From contig JARLHY010000021.1 of NCBI GenBank assembly GCA_031292015.1, positions 1-64,000 on the forward strand: a stretch of DNA of 64,000 nt, written 5' to 3'. Both the position numbers and the translations under genes were made by a program. The DNA comes from Negativicutes bacterium (GTDB taxonomy: Bacteria; Bacillota_C; Negativicutes; Sporomusales_B; JARLHX01). Shown here piece by piece: positions 6,864 through 15,918 of the stretch. Every line of letters begins with the position of its first letter. Positions within the stretch are counted from its first letter, which is position 1. The notes beneath the pieces are model-generated. The model searched no databases. It had not been told where the DNA came from and worked only from the letters and a program-made list of their open reading frames with translations.

Positions 6864-9837
6864 TTGATTCACTGCTTTCCCACTTCGTCTGCGTCCCGCT
6901 AACCGGCAAGGTGAAATACATTGCTGTTCCTGCTCCCAACTCGGATTCGCACCAAACCCGCCCCCCCAACTGACGCACCAGCGTCCGGACGTAGGCCAGC
7001 CCCATGCCGTCCCCCGGCGCATCTTGCACGCCCGCCCGGCGGAAGGCCTGAAAGATCTTTTCATGGTCGTCGTTAGCGATTCCCCGGCCGTTGTCCGTGA
7101 CCGAAACCAGATACTCATCCCCTGCCGCGGCTGCTTCAATCCTTATCTGCCCCGGCACCTGCGGCCGAAGGTATTTCACCGCATTGTCCACCAGATTTCC
7201 CAGGATCTGTTCCATCGCCAGCCGGTTGGTCGAGACCTTCGGCAGTTTTCCCACCGTCACCGCGATCTTCTTGCTGTCGATTTCGTGCTTATAAGCTTGA
7301 ACCGCGCTAATCGCCACGGCCTCCATATCAACGTCCTCGAAGGTAAGTTCCCGCCGGCCCAGCCGGGCCAGTCCCAGCAGCGCGTTGACCATCTTATCCA
7401 GCCGGTCCACCGACGTATAAATGAACCCCAGCGCCTCCGGCACATCCTTTTCCAGCAATTCGCTGATTCTTTCCCGCTCGGCCTCCGGCAGTCCGGCTCC
7501 GGCCTGCTGCAACGCCTGCCGCACCTCGGTAATCGAGGCGCCCAGCTCATGGGAGAACCCTTTTAAATTGACCATCGGGCTGCGAAAATCGTGGGCAATG
7601 CTGTTGGCGAAGGACGTCAGCTCTTTGTTGGTCTCGGTAAGCTCGTCGGTCATTCGCCGCAACAGCCGTTCCCGCTCACGCAGTTCCTCATTGCTGGTCG
7701 CCAGCGCTTCCTGAGCTGCCTGCCGCTCCATGATTTCTTCTTCCATCGCCGCATTTGTCTCCTGTAGCTCGGCCGTCCGCTCGGCTACCGTCGCCTCCAG
7801 TTCGGCGTTAAAGCGTTGCAGCCGCAGGTTGGCTTCCCGGATCAGTGCCTGCGCCTCTTTCTCCATCGAGATGTCATGGTTGATCTCCAGAATGGAAACA
7901 GGATTGCCGGAAGCGTCCCGGTAGAGGGTCTGATGGCTCTGGACCGTGATCCGCGCTCCGTCCTTGCGACAGTGGATCAGTTCTCCCGTCCAATGCCCTG
8001 CCGCGAAGATGTCATCCATCGCTTTTTCCACCGACTCCGGGAACTTGGTCTGCAGAAGGTCGTGGGTCACCCGGCCCACCGCCTCCGCGGCAGTGAAACC
8101 GTAGCCCTTTTCCGCGCCCTGATTCCAGTAGACCACCCGGCTGTCCAGATCCCGCACCATGATGTAGTCGTGGGCATAGTCCAGCAGTTGGGCCTGCTCG
8201 CGAATCTGCCGTTCGTCCTGCTTCTTTTCTGTTATATCGTGGTTGATTTCCGTTATCGACACAGGCGTACCGGCCAGGTCCCTGTTCAGCGTCCAGTGGC
8301 TCTGGACCGTGATCCGCACTCCGTCCTTGCGGCTGTGGATGAGTTCTCCCTCCCAGTGCCCTGCGGTAAAAAGGCTCTCCATCGTCCTTTCCAGCGATTC
8401 GGGAAACTTGGTCTGCAGGAGGTCGTGGGTCACCCGGCCCACCGCCTCCGCGGTGGTGAAACCGTAGCCCTTTTCCGCGCCCTGATTCCAGTAGACCACC
8501 CGGCTGTCCAACCCCCGCACCATGATGTAATCGTGGGCATAGTCCAGCAGTTGGGCCTGCTCGCGAATCTGCCGCTCGGCGGCTTGTCTCTCTGTGATCT
8601 CCTCTTCCAGCGAAGTATTGATCTCCTGCAGCTCGGCCGTCCGCTCGGCCACAAGCTGCTCCAGTCCCACGTTCAGCTCCCGCAGAGCCGCCTGAACCTG
8701 ACGCCGCCTATGCTGGATCACAAGCAGCAGGCCAATCAGCGCCAACAGGCTCCCGGTCAGCAGCATACCGCTGGCGATCTGCCAGCGGTATGTTTCCCAC
8801 AGGCCGGGCTGGCGAAACTCGATCCGGCTCCCCGCCGGCAGGCGGCTTTCATCGATTCCCCAGCGCTTCAGCTCCCGCCAGTCGAAAATATATTCCGCCG
8901 CCGCCGCCCGCTCCAGCGGCCCATGAGCCGTCATATTGCCCCCCAGTATATCCTCGGCCACTTCGGCCGCCTTTGCGCCAAGTACCGCCTGGCTGGCCAT
9001 GTAGCCACCCACCGTGCCGCGGCCCATAAAAACATCCACTGAGCTGTAGACCGGCACCTGGGCTACCCCATGGAGCTGTCTCAGAGCATCCCCCGGAATG
9101 AAATCATTGCCGGCCACATCCCGGTAAAAGTACAGATAAAAAATCACCGAATCACCGCTGATGGTTTTCGCCGTCTCCAGGATCTGGGCGAAAGGCAGCT
9201 GATTGAGATAGATGAATTCCGTCCGCCCGGCAAATTCAGCCGCAGAGTCCCGGAAAGCGGCCACCGCGTTTCGTTCCCGGTCAGAGTCCCCGGCCACCAC
9301 ATAGATCTTCCTGGTATTGGGCTGAGCCTGCAGAATAAAACTTATCGCCGTTTTTGTCCCGTACGTCCCGACCACGCTGCGGTAATTGGCCGGCAGCTCG
9401 GAATACGTTTCGTTCTCACCTGTATATAGGCTTAAAACAGCCGGCACTCCGGGAAAAGTCTGTTCCCCGTAACCCTTCATGAAATTGGCGGCAGGCTCAA
9501 GATGGGTAACAACAAGGTCGGGGCGGTTGCCTGCGTACTTTTCCTGGAGAAACCGGGACAAAGAGGCCCCATAGTCTTTATTGAAACCATTCCGGGTCAT
9601 ATCAAGATATTCATAGCTATATTCTATTTTGCCGGCCGCACTTTGTCCCATCCGGGTCGCAAACCCACGGGTAAACAGGGCGTGAATCGAAAGATCGGCA
9701 CTGTTGGAATAAAGAATCAGCACCTTTTTTGCCGGCGTCTCCGCCGCCTGGGCAGGCGAAAACAGCGCCGCCACCAGCAGCACCGCCAAAACGATCATCC
9801 ATCCTTTTCTTTTGGCTGGCTGTCCCGGATTCATCAC
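6856..9837 (-). CDS. Sensor histidine kinase: ABC substrate-binding-like sensor, two PAS domains, HisKA/HATPase
   Basis: This 993-residue protein starts with a signal sequence (to about residue 31, ending AQAAE). A periplasmic ABC substrate-binding-like domain runs to about 340, followed by one membrane helix (about 355-377) and a coiled coil. Two almost identical PAS domains (about 430-550 and 550-665), a second coiled coil and a HisKA domain (AHDFRSPMVNLKGF, phospho-His749) come next, then a HATPase with DNGRGI and GDGMGLAYV. GTG 9837 is directly followed by ATG 9834; a GGGAGGGAG site lies somewhat far upstream. It is coupled to the MASE3 kinase, and their C-terminal halves are clearly paralogous. 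Confidence 0.9.
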   Translation of the reverse strand: MMNPGQPAKRKGWMIVLAVLLVAALFSPAQAAETPAKKVLILYSNSADLSIHALFTRGFATRMGQSAAGKIEYSYEYLDMTRNGFNKDYGASLSRFLQEKYAGNRPDLVVTHLEPAANFMKGYGEQTFPGVPAVLSLYTGENETYSELPANYRSVVGTYGTKTAISFILQAQPNTRKIYVVAGDSDRERNAVAAFRDSAAEFAGRTEFIYLNQLPFAQILETAKTISGDSVIFYLYFYRDVAGNDFIPGDALRQLHGVAQVPVYSSVDVFMGRGTVGGYMASQAVLGAKAAEVAEDILGGNMTAHGPLERAAAAEYIFDWRELKRWGIDESRLPAGSRIEFRQPGLWETYRWQIASGMLLTGSLLALIGLLLVIQHRRRQVQAALRELNVGLEQLVAERTAELQEINTSLEEEITERQAAERQIREQAQLLDYAHDYIMVRGLDSRVVYWNQGAEKGYGFTTAEAVGRVTHDLLQTKFPESLERTMESLFTAGHWEGELIHSRKDGVRITVQSHWTLNRDLAGTPVSITEINHDITEKKQDERQIREQAQLLDYAHDYIMVRDLDSRVVYWNQGAEKGYGFTAAEAVGRVTHDLLQTKFPESVEKAMDDIFAAGHWTGELIHCRKDGARITVQSHQTLYRDASGNPVSILEINHDISMEKEAQALIREANLRLQRFNAELEATVAERTAELQETNAAMEEEIMERQAAQEALATSNEELRERERLLRRMTDELTETNKELTSFANSIAHDFRSPMVNLKGFSHELGASITEVRQALQQAGAGLPEAERERISELLEKDVPEALGFIYTSVDRLDKMVNALLGLARLGRRELTFEDVDMEAVAISAVQAYKHEIDSKKIAVTVGKLPKVSTNRLAMEQILGNLVDNAVKYLRPQVPGQIRIEAAAAGDEYLVSVTDNGRGIANDDHEKIFQAFRRAGVQDAPGDGMGLAYVRTLVRQLGGRVWCESELGAGTAMYFTLPVSGTQTKWESSESNG
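8030..8580 (-). repeat. Tandem intragenic duplication of a PAS-coding module (360-bp period)
   Basis: The segment from about 8037 to 8213 recurs at about 8397 to 8573 with only scattered differences. Both copies encode the same run from REQAQLLDYAHDYIMVR to VGRVTHDLLQTKFPES. The DNA identity is far above what family conservation would leave, so the duplication is recent or maintained by gene conversion. Confidence 0.85.
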
Positions 9838-10044
9838 CGTCGCCCGCTCCCTCCCGCCGGTGGCTCACTGGCGTTCCGACATCATTTGAAAACATTTTAA
9901 CTTTTCACATAATGAACCACGAATCCTTCTTACTTTCCAACAAAATATAAAATAATCGCCTCAGCGCCATAAATCGCCATGAATCGTCAGCGCCGGAAAC
10001 CCCTGCGGACACTCCCGCCAAACCCCCGCCTGTTTTCAAAAATA

Positions 10045-10074
10045 AAAAGCTCTAGGCGACTGCCTAAAGCTTTT
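10045..10074 (-). terminator. Terminator of the 53-residue ORF (CTTTAGG family)
   Basis: A 13-bp stem with one wobble (10045-10057 with 10062-10074) is followed by a T-rich run on the minus strand, 50 bp past the stop of the small ORF. It shares its stem core with four other terminators in the window. Confidence 0.8.
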
Positions 10075-10123
10075 CAGTCTGTTGGGAAACGCGCTATTTG
10101 CCACCGCCTCCGCTCAGGCGGAG

Positions 10124-10285
10124 TTACCCTTCGGTTTCCTGGCACATATTCGAATTCAGATACTGCCCGGATTCATCCATCAGCTTGCGAAGCTCGACCA
10201 ATTTCTCCCGGAGGTAATTATCCCAATCGGCCTGTGTCCGCCGCACGGCCGTTTCGCTCATGGCCGCCTCTGGTTGGTAAGTCAT
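10124..10285 (-). CDS. Small hypothetical protein, 53 residues
   Basis: ATG 10285 lies at good distance behind GGAGGGG, the frame is open for 53 residues to TAA at 10124, and a terminator follows at 10045-10074. The protein is hydrophilic and probably mostly helical (WDNYLREKLVELRKLMDES), with a single Cys near the end. I do not recognise a family; length and helix character recall Spo0E-type phosphatases, but the SQxLD signature is missing. It lies between two orphan histidine kinases. An inverted repeat GTATAG/CTATAC (10304-10330) covers the likely promoter. Confidence 0.6.
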   Translation of the reverse strand: MTYQPEAAMSETAVRRTQADWDNYLREKLVELRKLMDESGQYLNSNMCQETEG

Positions 10286-10465
10286 CAAATCCCCTCCCAA
10301 AAAGTATAGGAACCTCTTTGTTTACTATACACCTTTGGCAGAGAAAATACTTACGATCTGATCTTGAATTCTGTATTCATGATGAGCCCGGCTCTGCCGC
10401 AGGAACGAGCTGCACGGGCACCGGCCGCCGGAGCGTTTTGGCCGCCTTGATGGACCCGGCTTTTC

Positions 10466-13400
10466 TCACAGCGGAAAGCTGACCACAAATGCCGTCCCCT
10501 GCCGCGATGTATCAACCTCGATCTTCGCGCCATGCCGCTCGGCGATCCGGTAGCAGACCGGCAGTCCCAGACCGGTTCCGTTTTCCTTTGTTGTTGTGAA
10601 GGGAGTCCCGATTTTATTGAGCACTTCCGGCGGTATTCCGCTGCCGGTGTCACGCACAGTCAGTATCACCCTGTCCTGCTCGGCGCAGGTCTGGATTGTC
10701 AGCCTCCCGCTGGGCTCCATGGCCTCAAAACCGTTCCGGATAATATTTAAAAGCAGTTGGCGTATCTCTTTCTCATCTATGTCGATATCAGGAATATCAC
10801 CCATTTCCACCTGGATGTCGTGGCCTGTGCGATAGGCTTCGGACTGCACCAGCGGCAGCAGTGTGCTGATGATGTCATTCAAGTTGTGCCGTTTGAATTC
10901 CAGGGCCTTATTTTTAGCCAGCGACAAAAACCCGCTGATGATGAAATTAGCTCTGTCCAGTTCGTCGATCATCGTCTTGAACTGCTCGCGATACTGGGCG
11001 CTTTCCGCCTTGCGCAAATACATCTGCAGATATCCCCGCACCGTGGTCAGCGGATTGCGGACCTCGTGGCCGATCGCCGCCGCCATTTCGCCGACCGTGT
11101 TCAGCCGGTCCAGCCGCAGCAGTTCGCTCTCCATCTGCTTTTCCTTGGTTATATCCTGCATTGTCGCGATCCGGCAAGGTTCACCGTTAAACATGATGAT
11201 TGCGATTGACGCAACTACCCGGATCATTCCCCCGGTCTTGGCCCGCATGTCAAACTCGGTGTTTTGAATCACGCCGTTTTCGTTTAACTTGTCCAGGACC
11301 GGACGAAGTGACGTCATCTCCCGGATATTCAGCTCCAGGGGCGTATGCCCCAGAACCTCCTCTTTCGTATATTCCAGGATCTCCAGAAATTTTCTGTTTA
11401 CCTCAACATACTTATCGTCTGCCATCCTGACAATGGATATCATCACCGGGCTGTCGTTGAACATCTTCTGGAAGCGGTCTTCCGACTGGCGAAGCTGCAG
11501 TTCCTCCAGCCGTCTCCGTTCGCTGACGTCGCGGAAGATCACGGCAACCCGTCGGTTTGTTTTGTCTTCGACCCGGAAGGCGTAAAGTTCCAACCGCCGC
11601 CCCAGTGCGGCGAGCTCTTTTTCGAACAGGATGGCTTCACCGGTGGTGAGAACGGTGTCATAAATCCGCAGCCAGCTTTCCGCTTCTCCCGGAAACGCCT
11701 GGCGGACGGTTTTACCGACCACGTCGCTGACACCGGAATGCGCCGCGAAAGCCGGGTTGGCTTCGATATAGCGAAAATCCGGCGGCTCGCCTGCTTTGGC
11801 CGGGACTTTCTCGATAATGCAAAAGCCTTCGCCGATTGAGTTGAACAGCCGGCGATACTGCTCCTGGGACTCCTGCAGGGCTTGTTGGCTTCGCTGATGG
11901 ATAAACACCTGGACGACAGAGTGGGACATAGCCTGGACGGTGCGGACATCTTCCTCCCGGTAGCCGCCTTCGCGATCACCGAGCCCTATCATGCCGATGA
12001 TTTTTCCTTTATGGATCAGGGGTACGCCAAGGAAGGACGTCACCGGCGGGTATCCCGCCGGCAGGCCGATGCGGTCCGGATACGCGGCCAGGCCGTTGGC
12101 AAAGAACCCTTTCCCGTCAAGCAGCACGCGGCCATACAGCCCGTGGGCCTTGAGTCCTATGGGCAAACTGCGGCAGCCTTTCTTGTCAGGTCTTGTACAG
12201 GCATCCCGGGCGGGATTGCTGACAGCGATATCTTCCAGCTTGCCTTCAGCGTTGATTTCGCCGATAAAGCCACTTTTGCTGTGAGTCACTTCCTGCAGTA
12301 TCGCCAGACAGTTTGTCCCCAGTTCCTCCTCTGTGCTGCAGTTCAGAGCCTGCAGCAGCATCTGGTTGATTCCACTGACGTTGGCGAAGAGGGCTGTCCT
12401 GGCCCGGTTGATCTCGGCCAGGGCTTCGGCCCGCTTCTGCTCGGATTCATAGGCCTGAGCCGCCGCAACCATTGAGGCAAGCTGAGCGGAGACGAGTTCC
12501 AGGAATTGCCGGTACCGGTCATCGAAGACGAGATACGGACTGATTCCTGCCACTAAAACGCCGATCGCGCTTTGCTGATCCGGAGAAATAACGGGACAGG
12601 CAATGGCGACCTTCGGCTGCTTGGGCCAGGGCCCGCCCGGTAAGGCACCGAATCTTGAAGTAAGTTCCTTGATCGGAGTGGCGCGCTTCTTGTGGAAAGC
12701 CTGAGCGATTTCCGGGATGGAGGCTTGATCGCCGGCCCCCAGGTCAATCTCGCCCGGAAATACGGTCTGATCCGCCGGCAGTCCCTTACACCCCAGGCGA
12801 AGCAATTTCATCCGGCCCTCCGGGTCGATGAGGTAGGTAAGAAAAAACGGCAGATCGTTGGCATACCTGCCCAAAATCTCTGTGGCGACGCTGACCGCAC
12901 CTTCTGTATCCCTGGCCTGAGCGGCCTGGCGGGCAAGTTCATAGAGGACGCCGGCCCGTCGCCCGCTCAGCGCCGTTTCGGTCACTTCCGTAACGAGCTG
13001 CAGGACGCCAGCGATTGCACCATGGTCATCATAAAGAGGACTGAAAGAAAAGGTAAAAAAGGCTTCATTCGCGAGGCCGCACTGGAACAGCGGAATCAGC
13101 GGTTTTTCGATCTTGACCGTCTCGCCGTTTTCCAGCACCCGCTTCATCCAAGGATAGACGGTAGCGTAAAAATCCGGCCAGCATTCGTGTAAGGTCGAGC
13201 CCAGGTATTGGGGATGGAGGGAACCCATGATGGCGGAATATCCGTCATTATAGATTTGCCTCTGATCCTTTCCCCAGAAGATGACGGCCGGGGTAGGCAG
13301 TTCCTGGATCAGCTTCAGGTAAGTCCGGAGGCTTCGCGGCCAAGTGTCTATCGGGCCTAGCGAGGTCAGACTCCAGTCCTTTTGGCGTATCAGCCGGCCG

Positions 13401-13480
13401 GTTTCTCCTCCGTCCGAGAAATCATGAAAAGTGACACCGCGAGGTAGCTCAGGGCTTTTGGCGTGTAAAGTGCCGCTCAA
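10466..13480 (-). CDS. Cytoplasmic multi-sensor histidine kinase, sporulation-kinase-like
   Basis: This 1004-residue protein has no evident membrane segments. Its order is an N-terminal PAS-like region (about 30-170), a GAF-like region (about 175-350), a second GAF domain (about 370-545), two PAS domains (about 550-780), HisKA (IGHEVRNPLTTVRGYLQMYL, phospho-His805) and HATPase (RDTGSGIP, GTGLGLPVCYRIAERHGA). The HisKA and HATPase sequence resembles Bacillus KinA/B-type sporulation kinases, which feed the Spo0A phosphorelay; the sporulation role is inferred. The likely start is TTG 13480 behind TTGGAG. No response regulator is adjacent, as is usual for sporulation kinases. Confidence 0.88.
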   Translation of the reverse strand: MSGTLHAKSPELPRGVTFHDFSDGGETGRLIRQKDWSLTSLGPIDTWPRSLRTYLKLIQELPTPAVIFWGKDQRQIYNDGYSAIMGSLHPQYLGSTLHECWPDFYATVYPWMKRVLENGETVKIEKPLIPLFQCGLANEAFFTFSFSPLYDDHGAIAGVLQLVTEVTETALSGRRAGVLYELARQAAQARDTEGAVSVATEILGRYANDLPFFLTYLIDPEGRMKLLRLGCKGLPADQTVFPGEIDLGAGDQASIPEIAQAFHKKRATPIKELTSRFGALPGGPWPKQPKVAIACPVISPDQQSAIGVLVAGISPYLVFDDRYRQFLELVSAQLASMVAAAQAYESEQKRAEALAEINRARTALFANVSGINQMLLQALNCSTEEELGTNCLAILQEVTHSKSGFIGEINAEGKLEDIAVSNPARDACTRPDKKGCRSLPIGLKAHGLYGRVLLDGKGFFANGLAAYPDRIGLPAGYPPVTSFLGVPLIHKGKIIGMIGLGDREGGYREEDVRTVQAMSHSVVQVFIHQRSQQALQESQEQYRRLFNSIGEGFCIIEKVPAKAGEPPDFRYIEANPAFAAHSGVSDVVGKTVRQAFPGEAESWLRIYDTVLTTGEAILFEKELAALGRRLELYAFRVEDKTNRRVAVIFRDVSERRRLEELQLRQSEDRFQKMFNDSPVMISIVRMADDKYVEVNRKFLEILEYTKEEVLGHTPLELNIREMTSLRPVLDKLNENGVIQNTEFDMRAKTGGMIRVVASIAIIMFNGEPCRIATMQDITKEKQMESELLRLDRLNTVGEMAAAIGHEVRNPLTTVRGYLQMYLRKAESAQYREQFKTMIDELDRANFIISGFLSLAKNKALEFKRHNLNDIISTLLPLVQSEAYRTGHDIQVEMGDIPDIDIDEKEIRQLLLNIIRNGFEAMEPSGRLTIQTCAEQDRVILTVRDTGSGIPPEVLNKIGTPFTTTKENGTGLGLPVCYRIAERHGAKIEVDTSRQGTAFVVSFPL

Positions 13481-13677
13481 GTCGCATCAGCTCCAAAAGG
13501 TGAATTTTCTGACCTGCGGATGTATCGGAAAGATGGCCGGCGCGTTCCGCAAATCTGCGTCCGAATCCGGGAAGCTTTGATTTTATTTCACATAAAATAC
13601 AATTATTGCAAATTCTTCGACATATTCCATCATTTACCTGCACAGAACAAACAATGACAAAAGGTACCGGAAAGAAA

Positions 13678-13721
13678 AATTGACCCTGGCAGTCGTCGTT
13701 TGCGACCTGCCAAGGTCAATT
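13678..13721 (-). terminator. Terminator of the DUF4832 lipoprotein gene
   Basis: A 15-bp stem with one mismatch (13678-13692 with 13707-13721) is followed on the minus strand by TTTTTCTTT, about 60 bp past the lipoprotein stop. Confidence 0.85.
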
Positions 13722-13778
13722 CGCTGCACATGCCGGCGCCAGTCAAGGAGCAAGACGCTCCCCAACCTTGTACCGGCC

Positions 13779-15203
13779 CTATTGTGCCACAACCCGGACC
13801 ACGCCCAGTTGATACCTTCCGTCCTGCCGTTTGCCGCCGATGGCCAGGCTGATCCCCGGCCCGCCGGTTGCCGGATCGAGGATCGCGACACATAGCGTGT
13901 ATGCTCCGTTCGCCAGATCGGCAGGCACGGCGACCGACTGGACCGCCGTCGTTGTCCCTGGCAGCCAGCCTCGGATATCGGCGTCGGTTATCGTCCTCGC
14001 CACGATCGCGCCGGTCGGATCGGCCAGCGACAATTCCAGCGGCCAACGGAAGTAAAAAGGCGCTACGCCTTTGTTCTGCCAGTTCATCGTCACTGTCAGC
14101 GGCTTGCCGGCGGCAACAAAGCCAGGGTGAGTCTCTGAAACCAGGACAAATCGATAACCCAGCGTCTTCATCAGGGCGTCGATGTTGGCCTGCTCAGGAC
14201 ATCCGGCAGCCATATCGGCAGGCGAAGAAGGCCCCAGCCAGCTGGTATGGCTGGTCCGGGCCGCCTGTTGCGTTTCCTTGATCCTGTGATCTGTCAAATA
14301 ATACTGGGGATCGCCGTTGGCGAATTCCCCACCGGACGGACCATGCTTCCAAAATTCCGGCATCGCCGGCTGGGTTTGGCCCAGGTCGTCGCTGTAGCCG
14401 TTATTGATCCCCCACAGCCAGCCCCACCCGGGAGAATCCAGCGAAGCCTTATCTCCGAACATGTCGTTGTATAAACCGAACTGCCAGTCTTTGGCCTTTC
14501 GGTAGCCTCTTCGCATCAGCAGCCTGTCGACAGGGAAGGCATCGATATAATGCTGGACATACTGATCCGAGACCGGCAGAACCGGAAAAGCGCCTGACGG
14601 TCCGCCGTCATTCGGCGCGTATGGCCAACAGTGCCATTCACCCCAGTGCCCGAGGCTTCCCAGCTCGATAAAGGCGACGCGGCTGTCGGCGGCGTAACGT
14701 GCTCCCAGTGCGGCGATGACTCTGCCGTGTTCGGCGATCAGGACAGGGTCGCCGTAATTCGGACTGAAGCCCCTGCCGATCGGAGTACTGTAAACGGTTC
14801 CTTTATCAGCCCTGAGTATGTCGTGCAGCCAGTCCGGTATGTCCCTATGGGCCTTGTCGGTGGGCTGATCCAGATAAAACCTGATTACAATCTTGACGCC
14901 GCGGCTTGACCAAAAATCAAAGTTGTTTCTTTTTTCAAAACCGGCCCAGTCATAATGGCCTCTGGACGCCGGTTCCAGGTCCCGCCACAGCAGCGGCGCA
15001 TACACCATCGTGAACGGCTGCGGGTGCGCAGTACCGCTGGCCCAGGGCACCCAGCCCATATAAGGATTTGTTAATACCTCGTCTATTTCAGCCGGAGAAT
15101 AGGTTACGCTTTCCGGCTGCGGCGCCCCCGATGCGCCCCCGCAGCCGGAAAGCAGGAACGGCAGGACCGCTATATAAACAACCCTCTTTAACTTTTTGTT
15201 CAT
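13779..15203 (-). CDS. Lipoprotein with DUF4874/DUF4832-type glycosidase-like fold
   Basis: From ATG 15203 (GGAGGGAG site) this is a 474-residue protein. A short signal peptide ends in the lipobox LLSGC, with the lipidated Cys at 21. The first part matches the DUF4874 pattern (NPYMGWVPW, then WRDLEP, VKIVIRFYLDQP, IELGSLGHWGEWHCWP). The second matches DUF4832, including WQNKGVAPFYFRWPLELSL, a beta-sandwich-like end. The family has a TIM-barrel fold and is thought to act on polysaccharides, but no activity is established as far as I know. It is a monocistronic gene with its own terminator. A perfect TGTCGAA word (15243-15249) lies in its promoter region. Confidence 0.8.
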   Translation of the reverse strand: MNKKLKRVVYIAVLPFLLSGCGGASGAPQPESVTYSPAEIDEVLTNPYMGWVPWASGTAHPQPFTMVYAPLLWRDLEPASRGHYDWAGFEKRNNFDFWSSRGVKIVIRFYLDQPTDKAHRDIPDWLHDILRADKGTVYSTPIGRGFSPNYGDPVLIAEHGRVIAALGARYAADSRVAFIELGSLGHWGEWHCWPYAPNDGGPSGAFPVLPVSDQYVQHYIDAFPVDRLLMRRGYRKAKDWQFGLYNDMFGDKASLDSPGWGWLWGINNGYSDDLGQTQPAMPEFWKHGPSGGEFANGDPQYYLTDHRIKETQQAARTSHTSWLGPSSPADMAAGCPEQANIDALMKTLGYRFVLVSETHPGFVAAGKPLTVTMNWQNKGVAPFYFRWPLELSLADPTGAIVARTITDADIRGWLPGTTTAVQSVAVPADLANGAYTLCVAILDPATGGPGISLAIGGKRQDGRYQLGVVRVVAQ

Positions 15204-15317
15204 TCCATCTCCCTCCATCCTACTATCACAATACATGATTGTTGTCGAAATATCCTCCCACAACTTGTCCGCCCTTTACGATCTTCAGCATCACCTCTTT
15301 TCGGCGCACAGCCAAAA

Positions 15318-15342
15318 AGCTTTAGGCAAATTGCCTAAAGCT
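15318..15342 (-). terminator. Terminator of the molybdenum hydroxylase operon (CTTTAGG family)
   Basis: A 10-bp perfect stem (15318-15327 with 15333-15342) is followed on the minus strand by TTTTTGG, about 97 bp beyond the stop of the FeS subunit. Confidence 0.8.
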
Positions 15343-15438
15343 CAAAGTGATTTGAAAGTCATTTCCTCAATATTGTCATGACCTAGCCAGGCTGTTCAAA
15401 AAGATCGAGCTGTCAGGCGCGATGAAGATTGACCTTTT

Positions 15439-15918
15439 TCAACGGCCTGAAGCCCGCTCGATCGCCCGGACAATCGCCTCATACCCGGTGCACCGGCACA
15501 AGTGGCCCCGCAGGGCATCTAAAATTTCCGGGCGTGTAGGCTGGGGAGTTTCCTGCAGTAACGCTTTGGCTGCCATCAGCATCCCGGGGCTGCAAAAGCC
15601 GCATTGAACGGCAAAGCATTCCAGGAATGCCGCCTGCAGCGGGTGCAGTTCCCCCGTTTCCCCAGCCAGTCCCTCCACCGTTTCCACTCTTTTCCCATCG
15701 GCCTCCACCGCCAGCACCAGACAGGACTGTACCGGCACGCCCTCCAGGATGACCGTGCAGGCCCCGCATTCGCCAACCTGGCAGCCGCACTTGGTGCCGG
15801 TCATTCCCAGATCCTCCCGCAGGAAGGCCAATAAAGTCCGGTCCTCCGCAACATCACCGGTCCAGTACAAATCGTTGATCCAAAAGGCCATCCCTCGTCG
15901 CGGCATCGCCTGCCTCAC
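15439..15918 (-). CDS. Molybdenum hydroxylase small subunit, two [2Fe-2S] clusters
   Basis: This 159-residue protein is the standard size of CoxS/XdhC-type subunits, which pass electrons from the molybdenum site to FAD. The plant-type cluster motif GCQVGECGAC gives Cys46, 51 and 54, with Cys66 as the fourth ligand. The second cluster has Cys106, 109, 141 and 143 (CGFC and CRC). GTG 15918 overlaps the FAD-subunit stop as GTGA; ATG 15906 is an alternative. It is the last gene of the operon. Confidence 0.93.
   Translation of the reverse strand: MRQAMPRRGMAFWINDLYWTGDVAEDRTLLAFLREDLGMTGTKCGCQVGECGACTVILEGVPVQSCLVLAVEADGKRVETVEGLAGETGELHPLQAAFLECFAVQCGFCSPGMLMAAKALLQETPQPTRPEILDALRGHLCRCTGYEAIVRAIERASGR

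Noticed and set aside
6864..7139. N-terminal extension of the MASE3 kinase frame
   Set aside because: The extra 92 codons are the shifted shadow of the upstream kinase's ATPase domain; ATG 6863 gives a normal MASE3 start.
13449..13643. 64-codon minus-strand frame overlapping the start of the cytoplasmic histidine kinase
   Set aside because: GTG start without a convincing site, 32-bp overlap with the kinase gene and no recognisable features; more likely leader and promoter DNA.
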